Below, one piece after another: positions 24,376 to 32,754 of a stretch of 64,000 bases of DNA. How positions within the stretch are numbered: position 1 is the first letter of the stretch; each line of letters begins with the position of its first letter. Source of the DNA: Amycolatopsis rifamycinica (GTDB taxonomy: Bacteria; Actinomycetota; Actinomycetes; Mycobacteriales; Pseudonocardiaceae); NCBI RefSeq assembly GCF_000695625.1, contig NZ_JMQI01000047.1:62001-126000 (forward strand). The letters run 5' to 3'. The notes under the pieces were generated by a model. That model did no database searches. It was given only the letters and a program-made list of their open reading frames with translations, and had not been told where the DNA came from. Position numbers and translations under genes: made by a program.

Positions 24376-24921
24376 GTGGCGAGGGCACCGAAGGTGCCGC
24401 CCGCCGAGCTGCCTCCTGAGGAGCGGTACAAGAAGGCCAAGGAGATCTGCTTCGATCTCCTGGCCGCCCGGCCGCGCACTCAGGAAGAGCTGCGGCAGGC
24501 GCTGCACCGCAAGGGGTTCGACGAGGAGACCAGCGAGACCCTGCTCGGGAAGCTCGACCGGGCGGGGCTGGTCAACGACGCGGAGTTCGCGGAACTGTGG
24601 GTGAAGTCCCGGCACGCGAACCAGGGCCTGTCCCGCACCGCGCTGGTGGCCGAGCTGCGGCGCAAGGGCGTCGACGACGAGATCGCCACGCAGGCCGCCG
24701 GCGAGGTCGACCGCGAGTCCGAGGAACAGATGGCCAGGGAACTGGTCCGCAAGCGCCTCGGCTCGCTCGGCAACGTAGACGAACAGACCGCCCTGCGGCG
24801 GCTGCTCGGCTTCCTCGCGCGCAAGGGCTACCCGCAAGGGCTGGCCTACACGGTGATCAGGGAGGAACTCCGCGAGTACGGCGCGGAGTCCACCCTGCTC
24901 GACGACGCCGTCATCGACTGA
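24376..24921 (+). CDS. recX: RecA regulator RecX
   Basis: Small three-helix-repeat protein that modulates RecA filaments. The 181-residue protein contains RPRTQEELRQALHRKGF and LDRAGLVNDAEFAELWVKSR, the first repeat signatures. GTG 24376 was chosen because GAGGAG ends 8 bases upstream; the GTG at 24367 overlaps that ribosome-binding site. It lies 80 bases after recA and is probably co-transcribed. Confidence 0.95.
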   Translation: MARAPKVPPAELPPEERYKKAKEICFDLLAARPRTQEELRQALHRKGFDEETSETLLGKLDRAGLVNDAEFAELWVKSRHANQGLSRTALVAELRRKGVDDEIATQAAGEVDRESEEQMARELVRKRLGSLGNVDEQTALRRLLGFLARKGYPQGLAYTVIREELREYGAESTLLDDAVID

Positions 24922-25340
24922 CCGACGCTCGCCGTGCCGGGTTTCGGCTCGGTGTTGTGGCCGGTGGCCGGAGTGGGTGCGGTGCGGCGGCCCGGTGGTG
25001 CCGGTGGCCCGGTGGCCGCGGGTGAGCCCGGTGGGGCGCGGCGGTGTGGCGGCCGGGCCGGGCGGTGGTGTGGCGCGGCGGTGCGTGGCCGGGGTGGGTC
25101 CGGTGATCGGTGACCGAGGTGGGCGCCATTGGTGTGGTGGCTGGGTCGGGCCGGTGGCGCGGCGCGGCGGCCGTTAGCCCGTCGGTGCGCTCGGTGAGGG
25201 TCGGCGGCTCCGCGGGGTGGGCTGGTTTGGCCCTGCGCGAGCGCCGGTGCCTGTGCCTGCCGGCACCCGCTCGGCGGTGTGAGGTGGCTCGGTGGTGCGT
25301 CAGCGCCGATGCCCGGCCGCATTCCAAGCCGGCGCTGGGG
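24922..25340. other. Gene-free, G-rich and A-depleted tract between recX and MFS gene
   Basis: This 419-base stretch has no convincing gene on either strand. From about 24951 to 25108 the plus strand is almost free of A and strongly G-rich. It has six CCGGTGG heptamers (24961, 24992, 25001, 25009, 25028, 25151) and many GG/GGG runs. It lies where recX and the leftward MFS gene converge, so it may serve transcription termination or form G-quadruplex DNA. Minus-strand frames here translate to His/Pro/Arg-rich sequence that looks like a composition artefact. Confidence 0.5.
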
Positions 25341-26651
25341 TCAGTGGCGGACTTCTCCCACCTCGTGCCGTGTGCGGAGTTGCGGGTCGGCCGGTGGGAA
25401 AGTCGTGCCCGGACGGCGGGCGGCGGGGACCCGGCGGTCCGAGCGGTGCTTGCGGACCGCCAGCAGCAGCACCGCGAGCAGACCCATCGCGCCGCACGTC
25501 ACGATGGCCGTCAGCAGGAGGAACTCGTTCAGCTGCCCGGCTGCCAGGTACGCACCCAGTGCCACCGCGACCAGTGCGCACACCGCCCTGTCCACAATGG
25601 ACTCCATGGACAGGAGTGTCGCGCGGTAGCGGGAGTCCGTGATGGAGTCGTTCAGCAGTTGCTTCTGGATCGGGAACGCGATTCCCGTCGCCACCGCGAA
25701 CACGCACAACAGCACCACCGCCGGGAAGGCGCCCACGAACACGATCACCCCGAGGCAGAGGGCCATCACGATCGTCAGCGTGAACACCGAACCCACCGGG
25801 CCTATCGCGCGGCGAAGCCGGTGGGGGCGGGCCGCGCCCAGTGCTTCGAAGACCGTCATCGCGGCCAGGACCGTGCCGTACCAGTTCACCGAGAGCGTCT
25901 TCGACTCCAGGATCGGCTGGAACAGGTTCACCTGGCAGATCCGGACCAGCGTGAACATCGCGACGCCCTGCACCATCAACAACACCAGCCACCGGGACGA
26001 ACGCAGCGTCCACAACGCGCCGCCGAGTCCCGCCACCAGTGATGCCGTCTTGTCGGTTACGCGGCGGCCGCCCGGGATCGGGGGGAGTTTGAGCGCGAAG
26101 GCGAGCGCTATGCCCGCGTTGATCGCCGTCAGCCAGTACGGTGAGGGGAGGCTCCACGACATCAGCAGGCCGATCACCGGCCAGAACACGATCTTGCCGA
26201 CCAGGCTGTACGCGCGGCCGACGCCTTCCACGCGGAGGTAGTGTTCCCCCGCGCCGGATGCGTGCAGGTACTCGTACAGGTACGCGCTCTGCGCACCCGA
26301 AACCAGCGAGCGGGCCAAGGCGATCAAGACGAAGTGCACCAGGAATCCGGGGTAGGAGCTCAGGAACACCGGCACCAGGTTCGCGGCCACCAGCACGCCC
26401 GCGCCCGCCGTCAGCGAGGTGCGGTAGTCGAAGCGGTCGGCGATCATCCCGGTCGGGATCTCGAGCAGGCAGAACACGATGTAGTAAATGCTCTGGATGC
26501 CGAAGATCTCGCCGTCGGAGAGCCCGATGAGCTTCTGGTACGAGTAGAAGATCGGCACCCACAGCAGCAGGCCGAAGAAGAACTGGAAGCCGTAGGTCAG
26601 CCGGACGGCGCGCTGAACGGCGGGTTTCGCGGGCAGGCGAAGCCCCAGCAT
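25341..26651 (-). CDS. MFS transporter
   Basis: A 436-residue protein with about 12 hydrophobic segments. YYIVFCLLEIPTGMIADRFDYRTSL is the MFS loop 2-3 signature (G-x-x-x-D-R), and the second half contains FPIQKQLLNDSITDSRYRAT. The C-terminal tail (RRPGTTFPPADPQLRTRHEV) is hydrophilic. ATG 26651 has GGGAGA upstream. It lies 22 bases after the dikinase-like gene and is probably in the same operon, as exporter or importer of that enzyme's product or substrate. Confidence 0.82.
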   Translation of the reverse strand: MLGLRLPAKPAVQRAVRLTYGFQFFFGLLLWVPIFYSYQKLIGLSDGEIFGIQSIYYIVFCLLEIPTGMIADRFDYRTSLTAGAGVLVAANLVPVFLSSYPGFLVHFVLIALARSLVSGAQSAYLYEYLHASGAGEHYLRVEGVGRAYSLVGKIVFWPVIGLLMSWSLPSPYWLTAINAGIALAFALKLPPIPGGRRVTDKTASLVAGLGGALWTLRSSRWLVLLMVQGVAMFTLVRICQVNLFQPILESKTLSVNWYGTVLAAMTVFEALGAARPHRLRRAIGPVGSVFTLTIVMALCLGVIVFVGAFPAVVLLCVFAVATGIAFPIQKQLLNDSITDSRYRATLLSMESIVDRAVCALVAVALGAYLAAGQLNEFLLLTAIVTCGAMGLLAVLLLAVRKHRSDRRVPAARRPGTTFPPADPQLRTRHEVGEVRH

Positions 26652-26673
26652 GATCGTGTGTCTCCCGGGAAGG

Positions 26674-28641
26674 TCAGGCCGAATAGGGGCGCAGCTGCAC
26701 GAGGTGGAGGTGCTCGCCGTCGGCGAGCCACTCGATGTCCACTGGTGAGTCGAAGGTGTAGTCGGGCGAGAAGTGGCCCTGCAGCAGGCGGCCGGCGACG
26801 GCGAGGCGCTGCAGCTGCGCGTGGGCGCGCTCGTCGAGGTCCGCGGGCGCGTCGCCCAGGGACAGCGTGCGGCCGCCGCCCTCGACCGTCGAATACAGGT
26901 ACTGCATCGGCAGCGCCGCACCGTCGACGACGTCCGTCATGCGAGGCGACACGTTGACGTACACCGTGCGGAAGTCCGCGCGGTTCATCGGGTTCGTCGT
27001 CACCAGCACCCCGCCGAAGTCCGCCGCGACCTGCTCCTGGATCACCACGCCCATGTAGCACTCGTCGAGGGAGATCCCGGCCTGCTGCCGCAGCCGGACG
27101 CTGCGCACGGACACCAGCGACGCCCAGACCTCCTTGACACTGGCGAAGATCCGCTCGGCCGTGGTGACGTGGTTGTGCGACTCGTAGATCCCGGCCGCGG
27201 AGAACCCGGCGAGGTCTTCGGCGTTCGACGAGCTGCGCACGACGAACGCCCGCACGCCGGCCAGTTGCGATACCAGCGCGGAGTCGATTTCGCCGGCCAG
27301 CGCGCCCGGCATCCGCGCGGACCGGATCAGGCCCTGCAGCTCGACGCACAGCGGCTCGATCTCGCGGGCGTCCAGCTCCAGAGCCATCTTCAGCTTCCCG
27401 ATGGCCTGCTGAATCCGCGGCGACGACTCCAGGAACCGCCGCTGCAGCGAGAAGGGCAGCGCGATGCCGCGCGGCACGCGGACGTGCTCGTCGAGCAGCC
27501 GCCGGGCCGCGGCGCGCAGGTCGGCGTCGAGCGGGACGTCCAGCAGCCGGGCCAGGTAGGGGAGCAGGTTGTCCCGCGGTGGCCGCGGCACCTGGTAGAA
27601 GCCCAGGAGCCGCTGTGAACCGGAAGCCAGCACGTGGTGCAGCTCGCCGAGGTTGGCCGCCTTCGTGCCGTAGCGGTGGCGGTCGGACGCGCGCAGCCGG
27701 GCGAGGTTCACGATCGGGCTGTGGTCGGCCTCCGGCTGCTCCAGCGTGACGCGCTGGGCGTACCAGGCCGGCGGCGCCGCGCCGGCCGGCTCGTCGACCT
27801 CGCGCAGCGAGAGTCCCTGGGCGTCCACTGTGTACTCGACCCACTTGCCGTCGAGCCCGCGGCGCTCGACCTCGGCCAGCGCGCCGAGCTGGACGGCGTT
27901 CGGGATCTGCCAGCCGGTGGCGAGGACGTTGGTGTGCGACAACGGCGTCGTGTGCCGGGCGTTGACGATCCCCGCCAGCCGCGGGATGTCGTCGGGGACG
28001 CGGTCCATCACGATGATGTCGGTCCAGTCCAGCGTCGCGGCCCGGTACTCGGCCTCGGTGCGGAACGCGCGCAGCCGCCCGGTGGCCGTGCCCGGGTTCA
28101 GCGCCACGAACGGCGCCGTGGAGAACAGCTCGTGCGCGAAGACGCGCGGCAGCTCGCCCGCCGGGATGTCGCGGACGATCCGCTCCTGCAGCTGGTTGGC
28201 CGGCTTGAACAGCAGCGGCAGCGACGGGTCGACGTACTGGGCGACGAAGGCGTGGAACTCGCGGATCAGCTCGGCCGGCATGGTGTCGACCTCGACCGTC
28301 TCCAGCGAAAGCATCTGCGGGTGCAGGGCGAGAATGCCGAGCAGGAACCGGCGGTCCGGCGCGTGGTAGAAGGCCTCGTTGTACGAGTCGATCTCGGCGC
28401 GCACGCGTTCTTCGCCGACGCCGAGGATCTCTTCCCCGATATAGATCGCGTGAAAGGAATGCCGCGCGTTGTGCAGGAAGTGGATCTTCGCCTGCTCGCG
28501 GTCGACCACGACCTTGACGAAGGAATAGCCGCCGACAGTGTCGCCGAGCTGGTGAAGTGCGGACACCGAAAGGCGTTCGCCGACGAGTGCGGCGACGGTC
28601 TCGGGGGCCGGATCGGGCGCGACCACGCTGGTCAGGGACAC
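26674..28641 (-). CDS. PEP/pyruvate-binding-domain dikinase-like enzyme with swapped domain order
   Basis: A 655-residue protein. Residues 205-255 look like a phosphohistidine swivel domain (LAGIVNARHTTPLSHTNVLA, candidate His236). Residues 320-655 look like a PPDK-type ATP-grasp domain: YGTKAANLGEL 324-334, FVVRSSSNAEDLAGFSAAG 466-484, and DIEWLADGEHLHLVQLRP near the C-terminus. Residues 1-200 are unassigned. In PEP synthase and rifampin phosphotransferase the ATP domain comes first; here the His domain precedes it, as in glucan water dikinases. There is no carbohydrate-binding module. GTG 28641 has GAGGAG upstream. The substrate is unknown; the adjacent MFS gene hints at a small exported molecule. 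Confidence 0.7.
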   Translation of the reverse strand: MSLTSVVAPDPAPETVAALVGERLSVSALHQLGDTVGGYSFVKVVVDREQAKIHFLHNARHSFHAIYIGEEILGVGEERVRAEIDSYNEAFYHAPDRRFLLGILALHPQMLSLETVEVDTMPAELIREFHAFVAQYVDPSLPLLFKPANQLQERIVRDIPAGELPRVFAHELFSTAPFVALNPGTATGRLRAFRTEAEYRAATLDWTDIIVMDRVPDDIPRLAGIVNARHTTPLSHTNVLATGWQIPNAVQLGALAEVERRGLDGKWVEYTVDAQGLSLREVDEPAGAAPPAWYAQRVTLEQPEADHSPIVNLARLRASDRHRYGTKAANLGELHHVLASGSQRLLGFYQVPRPPRDNLLPYLARLLDVPLDADLRAAARRLLDEHVRVPRGIALPFSLQRRFLESSPRIQQAIGKLKMALELDAREIEPLCVELQGLIRSARMPGALAGEIDSALVSQLAGVRAFVVRSSSNAEDLAGFSAAGIYESHNHVTTAERIFASVKEVWASLVSVRSVRLRQQAGISLDECYMGVVIQEQVAADFGGVLVTTNPMNRADFRTVYVNVSPRMTDVVDGAALPMQYLYSTVEGGGRTLSLGDAPADLDERAHAQLQRLAVAGRLLQGHFSPDYTFDSPVDIEWLADGEHLHLVQLRPYSA

Positions 28642-28763
28642 GGATTCTCCTCGCTGGAAACAGCGAAGAGAAAGATAACAGGCAGGTAAATAACCCACCA
28701 GAGCGGCATCTGCGCCATTCAGCGGAACACGCGAAGATTTCATGACCGGCGCCACACCCGCAC

Positions 28764-28797
28764 GGAGCACCGTTCCAGCGCGCTGGAACGGTGCTCC
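28764..28797 (-). terminator. 34-bp perfect palindrome, terminator after eda
   Basis: Two 17-base arms (GGAGCACCGTTCCAGCG and its complement) meet with no spacer. It lies about 60 bases after the eda stop and 120 bases before the dikinase start. It forms a very stable hairpin and is symmetric, so it could act in either direction, although both neighbours run leftward. There is no U-tract. Confidence 0.75.
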
Positions 28798-28855
28798 CGG
28801 AATGCGGACGCCGGTTCCGCCGTTCGGGTGCGGCGCCGACGCGGAGTGATCTCCG

Positions 28856-29461
28856 CTACAGCGCGGCGGCCTCGGCGGCCAGCTTCTCGATCGTGGCGGG
28901 GTCGAGCGAGGCCGTCAGCCACGAGCCGCCGATGCAGCCGACGTTCGGCAGCGCCAGGTACGACGGCGCCGAGGCCACCGTGATCCCGCCGGTGGGACAG
29001 AAGCGCAGAGACGGCAGCGGACCCGCGATCGACTTCAGGTACGCGACACCGCCCGACGCCTCCGCCGGGAAGAACTTCAGCGCCGACAGCCCGCGCTCGG
29101 CGAGCCGCATCGCCTCGGACACGGTGCTCGCGCCCGGCAGGAACGGCAGCCCGGTCTCGAAGCACGCGTCGACGACGGCGTCCGTGCAGCCCGGCGTCAC
29201 GAGGAACTTCGCGCCCGCGTCGGCCGCCTGCTTCGCCTGGTCCGGCGAAGTGACGGTGCCGGCGCCGATGACGATGTCCGGCACCTCGGCGGCGACGCGC
29301 TCGATCGCCGGCAGCGCCGCCGACGTGCGCAGGGTCAGCTCGATGACCCCGATCCCGCCGGCGAGCAGGGCCCGCGCCGTGGGGACCGCGTCGTCGGCGT
29401 CGTCGATCACCACGACGGGCATCACGGGGGACAGCTCGAGCAGGTCCTGACCGGTGGTCAC
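28856..29461 (-). CDS. eda: 2-keto-3-deoxy-6-phosphogluconate (KDPG) aldolase
   Basis: Class I aldolase that splits KDPG into pyruvate and glyceraldehyde 3-phosphate, the last step of the Entner-Doudoroff pathway. The 201-residue protein has the active-site Glu41/Arg45 region GVIELTLRT, GAGTV, FLVTPGC, and the Schiff-base Lys129 in SALKFFPAE, then CPTGGI. Its GTG start (29461) overlaps the edd stop by four bases (GTGA), so expression is coupled. A strong palindromic terminator follows. Confidence 0.95.
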   Translation of the reverse strand: MTTGQDLLELSPVMPVVVIDDADDAVPTARALLAGGIGVIELTLRTSAALPAIERVAAEVPDIVIGAGTVTSPDQAKQAADAGAKFLVTPGCTDAVVDACFETGLPFLPGASTVSEAMRLAERGLSALKFFPAEASGGVAYLKSIAGPLPSLRFCPTGGITVASAPSYLALPNVGCIGGSWLTASLDPATIEKLAAEAAAL

Positions 29462-31347
29462 TGACCGACCTCCTGTGTTTCCAGAGTGGGCATTCCGAAG
29501 TGCTCCGGGGTCAAACCGCCGAACACCGAAGCGCCCTGGTCAGCGGGGCCGACGGCACGGCGCAACGCGGCGAACAGCTCTCGGCCGGTGCCGGTCCAGG
29601 ATGCTTCGGACGGCGGGGAGTCCACAAGCTCGCGCCGGGCGAGTTCTTCGTCACCGACCAGCACGTCGAGCGAACCCGCGGCGGCGTCGAGCCGGATGAC
29701 GTCGCCGTCCGCGACGCGGGCGATCAGGCCGCCCGCGGCGGCTTCCGGCGTCACCTGGATGGCGGCCGGGATCTTGCCCGACGCGCCCGACATCCGGCCG
29801 TCGGTGAGCAACGCCACGGCGTGCCCGCGGTCCATCAGCACGCCCAGGGCCGGGGTCAGGCCGTGCAGCTCCGGCATGCCGTTGGCCCGCGGGCCCTGCT
29901 GCCGGATCACCACGACGACGTCCCGGTCGAGCTCGCCGGCCTCGAACGCGGCCGTGAAGCCCTCCTGCGTGGTGAACACCCGTGCCGGCGCCTGGACGAC
30001 GCGGTGCTCGGGCGCGACCGCGGACACCTTGACCACCGCGCGGCCGAGGTTGCCCTCGACCATCCGCAGCCCGCCGTCCGCGGCGAAGGGCCGCCACGCC
30101 GGGCGCAGCACCTCTTCGTCCAGGCTGCGGGTGGGCACGTCGCGCCAGACGAGCTCGCCGTCGGACAGGATCGGCTCGGCGCGGTAGCGGTGCAGCCCGA
30201 ACCCGGCCACCGTGTGCACGTCCTCGTGCAGCAGCCCGGCGTCGAGCAGCGTGCCGACCAGGAACTGGATGCCGCCGGCGGCGTGGAAGTGGTTGATGTC
30301 GGCGCTGCCGTTCGGGTAGACCCGCGCCAGCAGCGGCACCACGGCCGAGAGGTCGGAGAAGTCGTCCCAGGTCAGCTGGATGCCGGCGGCCGCGGCGATC
30401 GCGACCAGGTGCATCGTGTGGTTCGTCGACCCGCCGGTGGCGAGCAGCGCGACGACGCCGTTGACGAAGGCCTTCTCGTCGAGGATCCGCGAGACGGGCG
30501 TGTACTCCTCGCCGCGCGAAATCGCCACGATCCGCCGCCCGGCCTCTTCGGTCAACGCGCGGCGCAACGAAGAGCCGGGCTGGACGAAGCTGGCGCCGGG
30601 CAGGTGCAGGCCCATCACCTCGACGACCATCTGGTTCGAGTTGGCGGTGCCGTAGAACGTGCAGGTGCCGGCCGAGTGGTACGACGCCGCTTCGGCGTCG
30701 AGGAGGTCTTCGCGGGTGGCGAGGCCCTCGGCGTACAGCTGCCGGACGCGCGCCTTCTCCTTGTTCGGCAGCCCGGAGTTCATCGGGCCGGCCGGGATCA
30801 GCACCGCCGGCAGGTGGCCGAACGACAGCGCGCCGATCAGCAGGCCGGGCACGATCTTGTCGCAGACGCCCAGCAGCAGCGCCGCGTCGAACATGTCGTG
30901 CGAGAGCGCGATCGCCGTCGACATCGCGATGACCTCGCGGCTGAACAGCGACAGCTCCATGCCCGCGCGGCCCTGCGTGATCCCGTCGCACATCGCGGGC
31001 ACGCCGCCGGCGAACTGGGCGACACCGCCCGCGGAGCGCACGGACTTCTTCAGCCACGCCGGGTACTCCTGCATCGGCTGGTGCGCCGACAGCATGTCGT
31101 TGTAGGAGGACACGATCGCGACGCCGGGGGCGCGCGCGGCGCGCAGCGCTTCCTTGTCGACGCCGTCCATCGCGGCGAAGCCGTGGGCGAGGTTGCTGCA
31201 CGCGAGGCCGCGGCGGACCGGGCCTTCGGCGTGCGCGGCGGCCGTGCGGCCGAGGTAGGCGGTGCGGGTCGCGGCACTGCGCGCGGCGATGCGGGCGGTG
31301 ACCTCGGCGACGACCGGGTGCAACGATGTGGTGGGGGTCGGGCTCAT
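29458..31347 (-). CDS. edd: 6-phosphogluconate dehydratase
   Basis: IlvD/Edd-family Fe-S dehydratase that converts 6-phosphogluconate to KDPG. The 629-residue protein is longer than IlvD and matches Edd. Motifs are MCDGITQGRAGMELSLFSRE (Fe-S Cys region), LLLGVCDKIVPGLLIG, TGGSTNHTMHLVAIA, and the C-terminal LLTDGRMSGASGKIPAAI. It forms a two-gene operon with eda. An upstream palindrome (31442-31461) may be its operator. Confidence 0.95.
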   Translation of the reverse strand: MSPTPTTSLHPVVAEVTARIAARSAATRTAYLGRTAAAHAEGPVRRGLACSNLAHGFAAMDGVDKEALRAARAPGVAIVSSYNDMLSAHQPMQEYPAWLKKSVRSAGGVAQFAGGVPAMCDGITQGRAGMELSLFSREVIAMSTAIALSHDMFDAALLLGVCDKIVPGLLIGALSFGHLPAVLIPAGPMNSGLPNKEKARVRQLYAEGLATREDLLDAEAASYHSAGTCTFYGTANSNQMVVEVMGLHLPGASFVQPGSSLRRALTEEAGRRIVAISRGEEYTPVSRILDEKAFVNGVVALLATGGSTNHTMHLVAIAAAAGIQLTWDDFSDLSAVVPLLARVYPNGSADINHFHAAGGIQFLVGTLLDAGLLHEDVHTVAGFGLHRYRAEPILSDGELVWRDVPTRSLDEEVLRPAWRPFAADGGLRMVEGNLGRAVVKVSAVAPEHRVVQAPARVFTTQEGFTAAFEAGELDRDVVVVIRQQGPRANGMPELHGLTPALGVLMDRGHAVALLTDGRMSGASGKIPAAIQVTPEAAAGGLIARVADGDVIRLDAAAGSLDVLVGDEELARRELVDSPPSEASWTGTGRELFAALRRAVGPADQGASVFGGLTPEHFGMPTLETQEVGQ

Positions 31348-31441
31348 GTCCGGCTCCGGATCACTGGTGTGGGGTGGTCCGCGGGACGGCAGCGCTGACG
31401 CCTCTGGGTCGTGACTCTGGCCACACTACCTCGGGAAAACG

Positions 31442-31461
31442 CTGAATCAAAATCGATTCAG
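31442..31461. promoter_or_regulatory. Palindrome upstream of edd-eda, candidate operator
   Basis: CTGAATC-6 bases-GATTCAG, an AT-rich island in GC-rich DNA, 95 bases upstream of edd and about 135 bases before the small gene at 31595. ATCGAT occurs within it and again 12 bases on. It could control the edd-eda operon, the sdh operon, or both. Confidence 0.45.
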
Positions 31462-31594
31462 AAGATCGATCCGAGTGACCCCGATCACCCTCGGAACCGT
31501 TAGTGTGCTAGTTGTCACACTGCACGACGCGTGGCAGTGCCTTCGAAGGTTGCCTTCGCCGGTTCCCTGCCAGCCCCACCACACGGGAGGCATG

Positions 31595-31882
31595 ATGTCC
31601 ACCTCCGAGATCGCCGAGCTGCGGCGAACCATCGGCCAGCTCCGGCAGTGCGTCGGCGCACTGCGCTCGCGCTACGGCGACGCGTCGGCGGTGCGCCGGC
31701 TCGCCAACGACGTCGAGCGCCTCGACATCGACATCGCGGACCTCGACGGCGTGCCGCTCGCGGTGCCCGCCCAGGCGAAGGCCGCGGAGCGCGTCCCCGT
31801 CCCCGACACCCCCTACGACCCGGCGCTGTGGCACGGCGCCGATGACGAAGGCGTCGGCGGCTACAAGCGCGACCAGCGGTGA
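31595..31882 (+). CDS. Small conserved hypothetical protein heading the sdh operon
   Basis: A 95-residue soluble protein: a heptad-like helical N-terminus (EIAELRRTIGQLRQCVGALR, then RRLANDVERLDIDIADL) and a flexible tail ending DDEGVGGYKRDQR. I do not recognise a named family. GGGAGG lies 4 bases before ATG 31595 (another ATG directly precedes it). Its stop overlaps the GTG of the sdh membrane-subunit gene by four bases, so it is translationally coupled to succinate dehydrogenase and may be an assembly or regulatory factor. Confidence 0.7.
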   Translation: MSTSEIAELRRTIGQLRQCVGALRSRYGDASAVRRLANDVERLDIDIADLDGVPLAVPAQAKAAERVPVPDTPYDPALWHGADDEGVGGYKRDQR

Positions 31883-32703
31883 GCGCTCCCGCTGACAACG
31901 GCGTCGGCACCGGCGTCCGGGCCCCCAAGCGGGCCCGGATCGCCGAGCGCACCCTCCGCACGGACCGGTGGTGGCTCCAGCCGCTGCTGACCGTGCTCGG
32001 ACTGTCGGCGTTCATCGTCTACGCGACGGTCCGGTCGTTCGTGCGCACCGCCTACTGGGTGCCCGACTACCACTACCTGACGCCGTTCTACTCGCCGTGC
32101 CTGTCCACGTCCTGCGTGGCGGGCTCGAGCCACTTCGGCCACTGGTTCGGCGACCTGCCCGGCTGGATCCCGCTCGGCTTCGTGGTGCTGCCGTTCCTGC
32201 TCGGGTTCCGCCTGACCTGCTACTACTACCGCAAGGCCTACTACCGGTCGGTGTGGTTCTCCCCGCCCGCCTGCGCCGTCGCGGAGCCGCACGCCAAGTA
32301 CACCGGCGAGACGCGGCTGCCGCTGATCATCCAGAACGTCCACCGCTACTTCTTCTACGTGGCGCTGATCGTCTCGCTGGTCAACACCTACGACGCGATC
32401 ACGGCGTTCCACGGCAAGACCGGCGGCTTCGGCTTCGGGCTGGGCAACATCGTCCTGCTCGGCAACGTGATCCTGCTCTGGGCCTACACGCTGTCCTGCC
32501 ACTCGTGCCGGCACGTGACCGGGGGCCGGCTGAAGCACTTCTCCAAGCATCCGGTGCGCTACTGGATCTGGACGAAGGTCTCGAAGCTCAACACCCGCCA
32601 CATGACGCTGGCCTGGACGACGCTCGGCACGCTGGTGCTGACCGACTTCTACGTCATGCTCGTCGCCAGCGGCGCGATCTCGGACCTGAGATTCGTCAAC
32701 TAG
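31879..32703 (+). CDS. sdhC: Succinate dehydrogenase membrane anchor / cytochrome b subunit (Sdh1 type)
   Basis: A 274-residue protein with about five membrane segments (for example LLTVLGLSAFIVYATV, WIPLGFVVLPFLLGF, YVALIVSLV, NIVLLGNVILLWAY). Candidate haem-ligand histidines lie in NVHRYFF, CHSCRHVTGG and TRHMTL. A single large anchor replaces separate SdhC/SdhD, as in mycobacterial Sdh1. It passes electrons from the Fe-S subunit to the quinone pool. The GTG start is coupled to the upstream small gene (GTGA). Confidence 0.85.
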   Translation: MSAPADNGVGTGVRAPKRARIAERTLRTDRWWLQPLLTVLGLSAFIVYATVRSFVRTAYWVPDYHYLTPFYSPCLSTSCVAGSSHFGHWFGDLPGWIPLGFVVLPFLLGFRLTCYYYRKAYYRSVWFSPPACAVAEPHAKYTGETRLPLIIQNVHRYFFYVALIVSLVNTYDAITAFHGKTGGFGFGLGNIVLLGNVILLWAYTLSCHSCRHVTGGRLKHFSKHPVRYWIWTKVSKLNTRHMTLAWTTLGTLVLTDFYVMLVASGAISDLRFVN

Positions 32704-32754
32704 CGCCCGCTCTCCCAACCACAGACGTCCCCAGTTCCGAGGTGGAATCTCTTC

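Noticed and set aside
24846..25322. Minus-strand open frame of about 150 codons between recX and the MFS gene
   Set aside because: It overlaps recX, translates to His/Pro/Arg-rich sequence and exists because the tract lacks A on the plus strand.
26674..28641. Calling the dikinase-like gene PEP synthase or rifampin phosphotransferase
   Set aside because: The domain order is reversed relative to both and the N-terminal third is unrelated.
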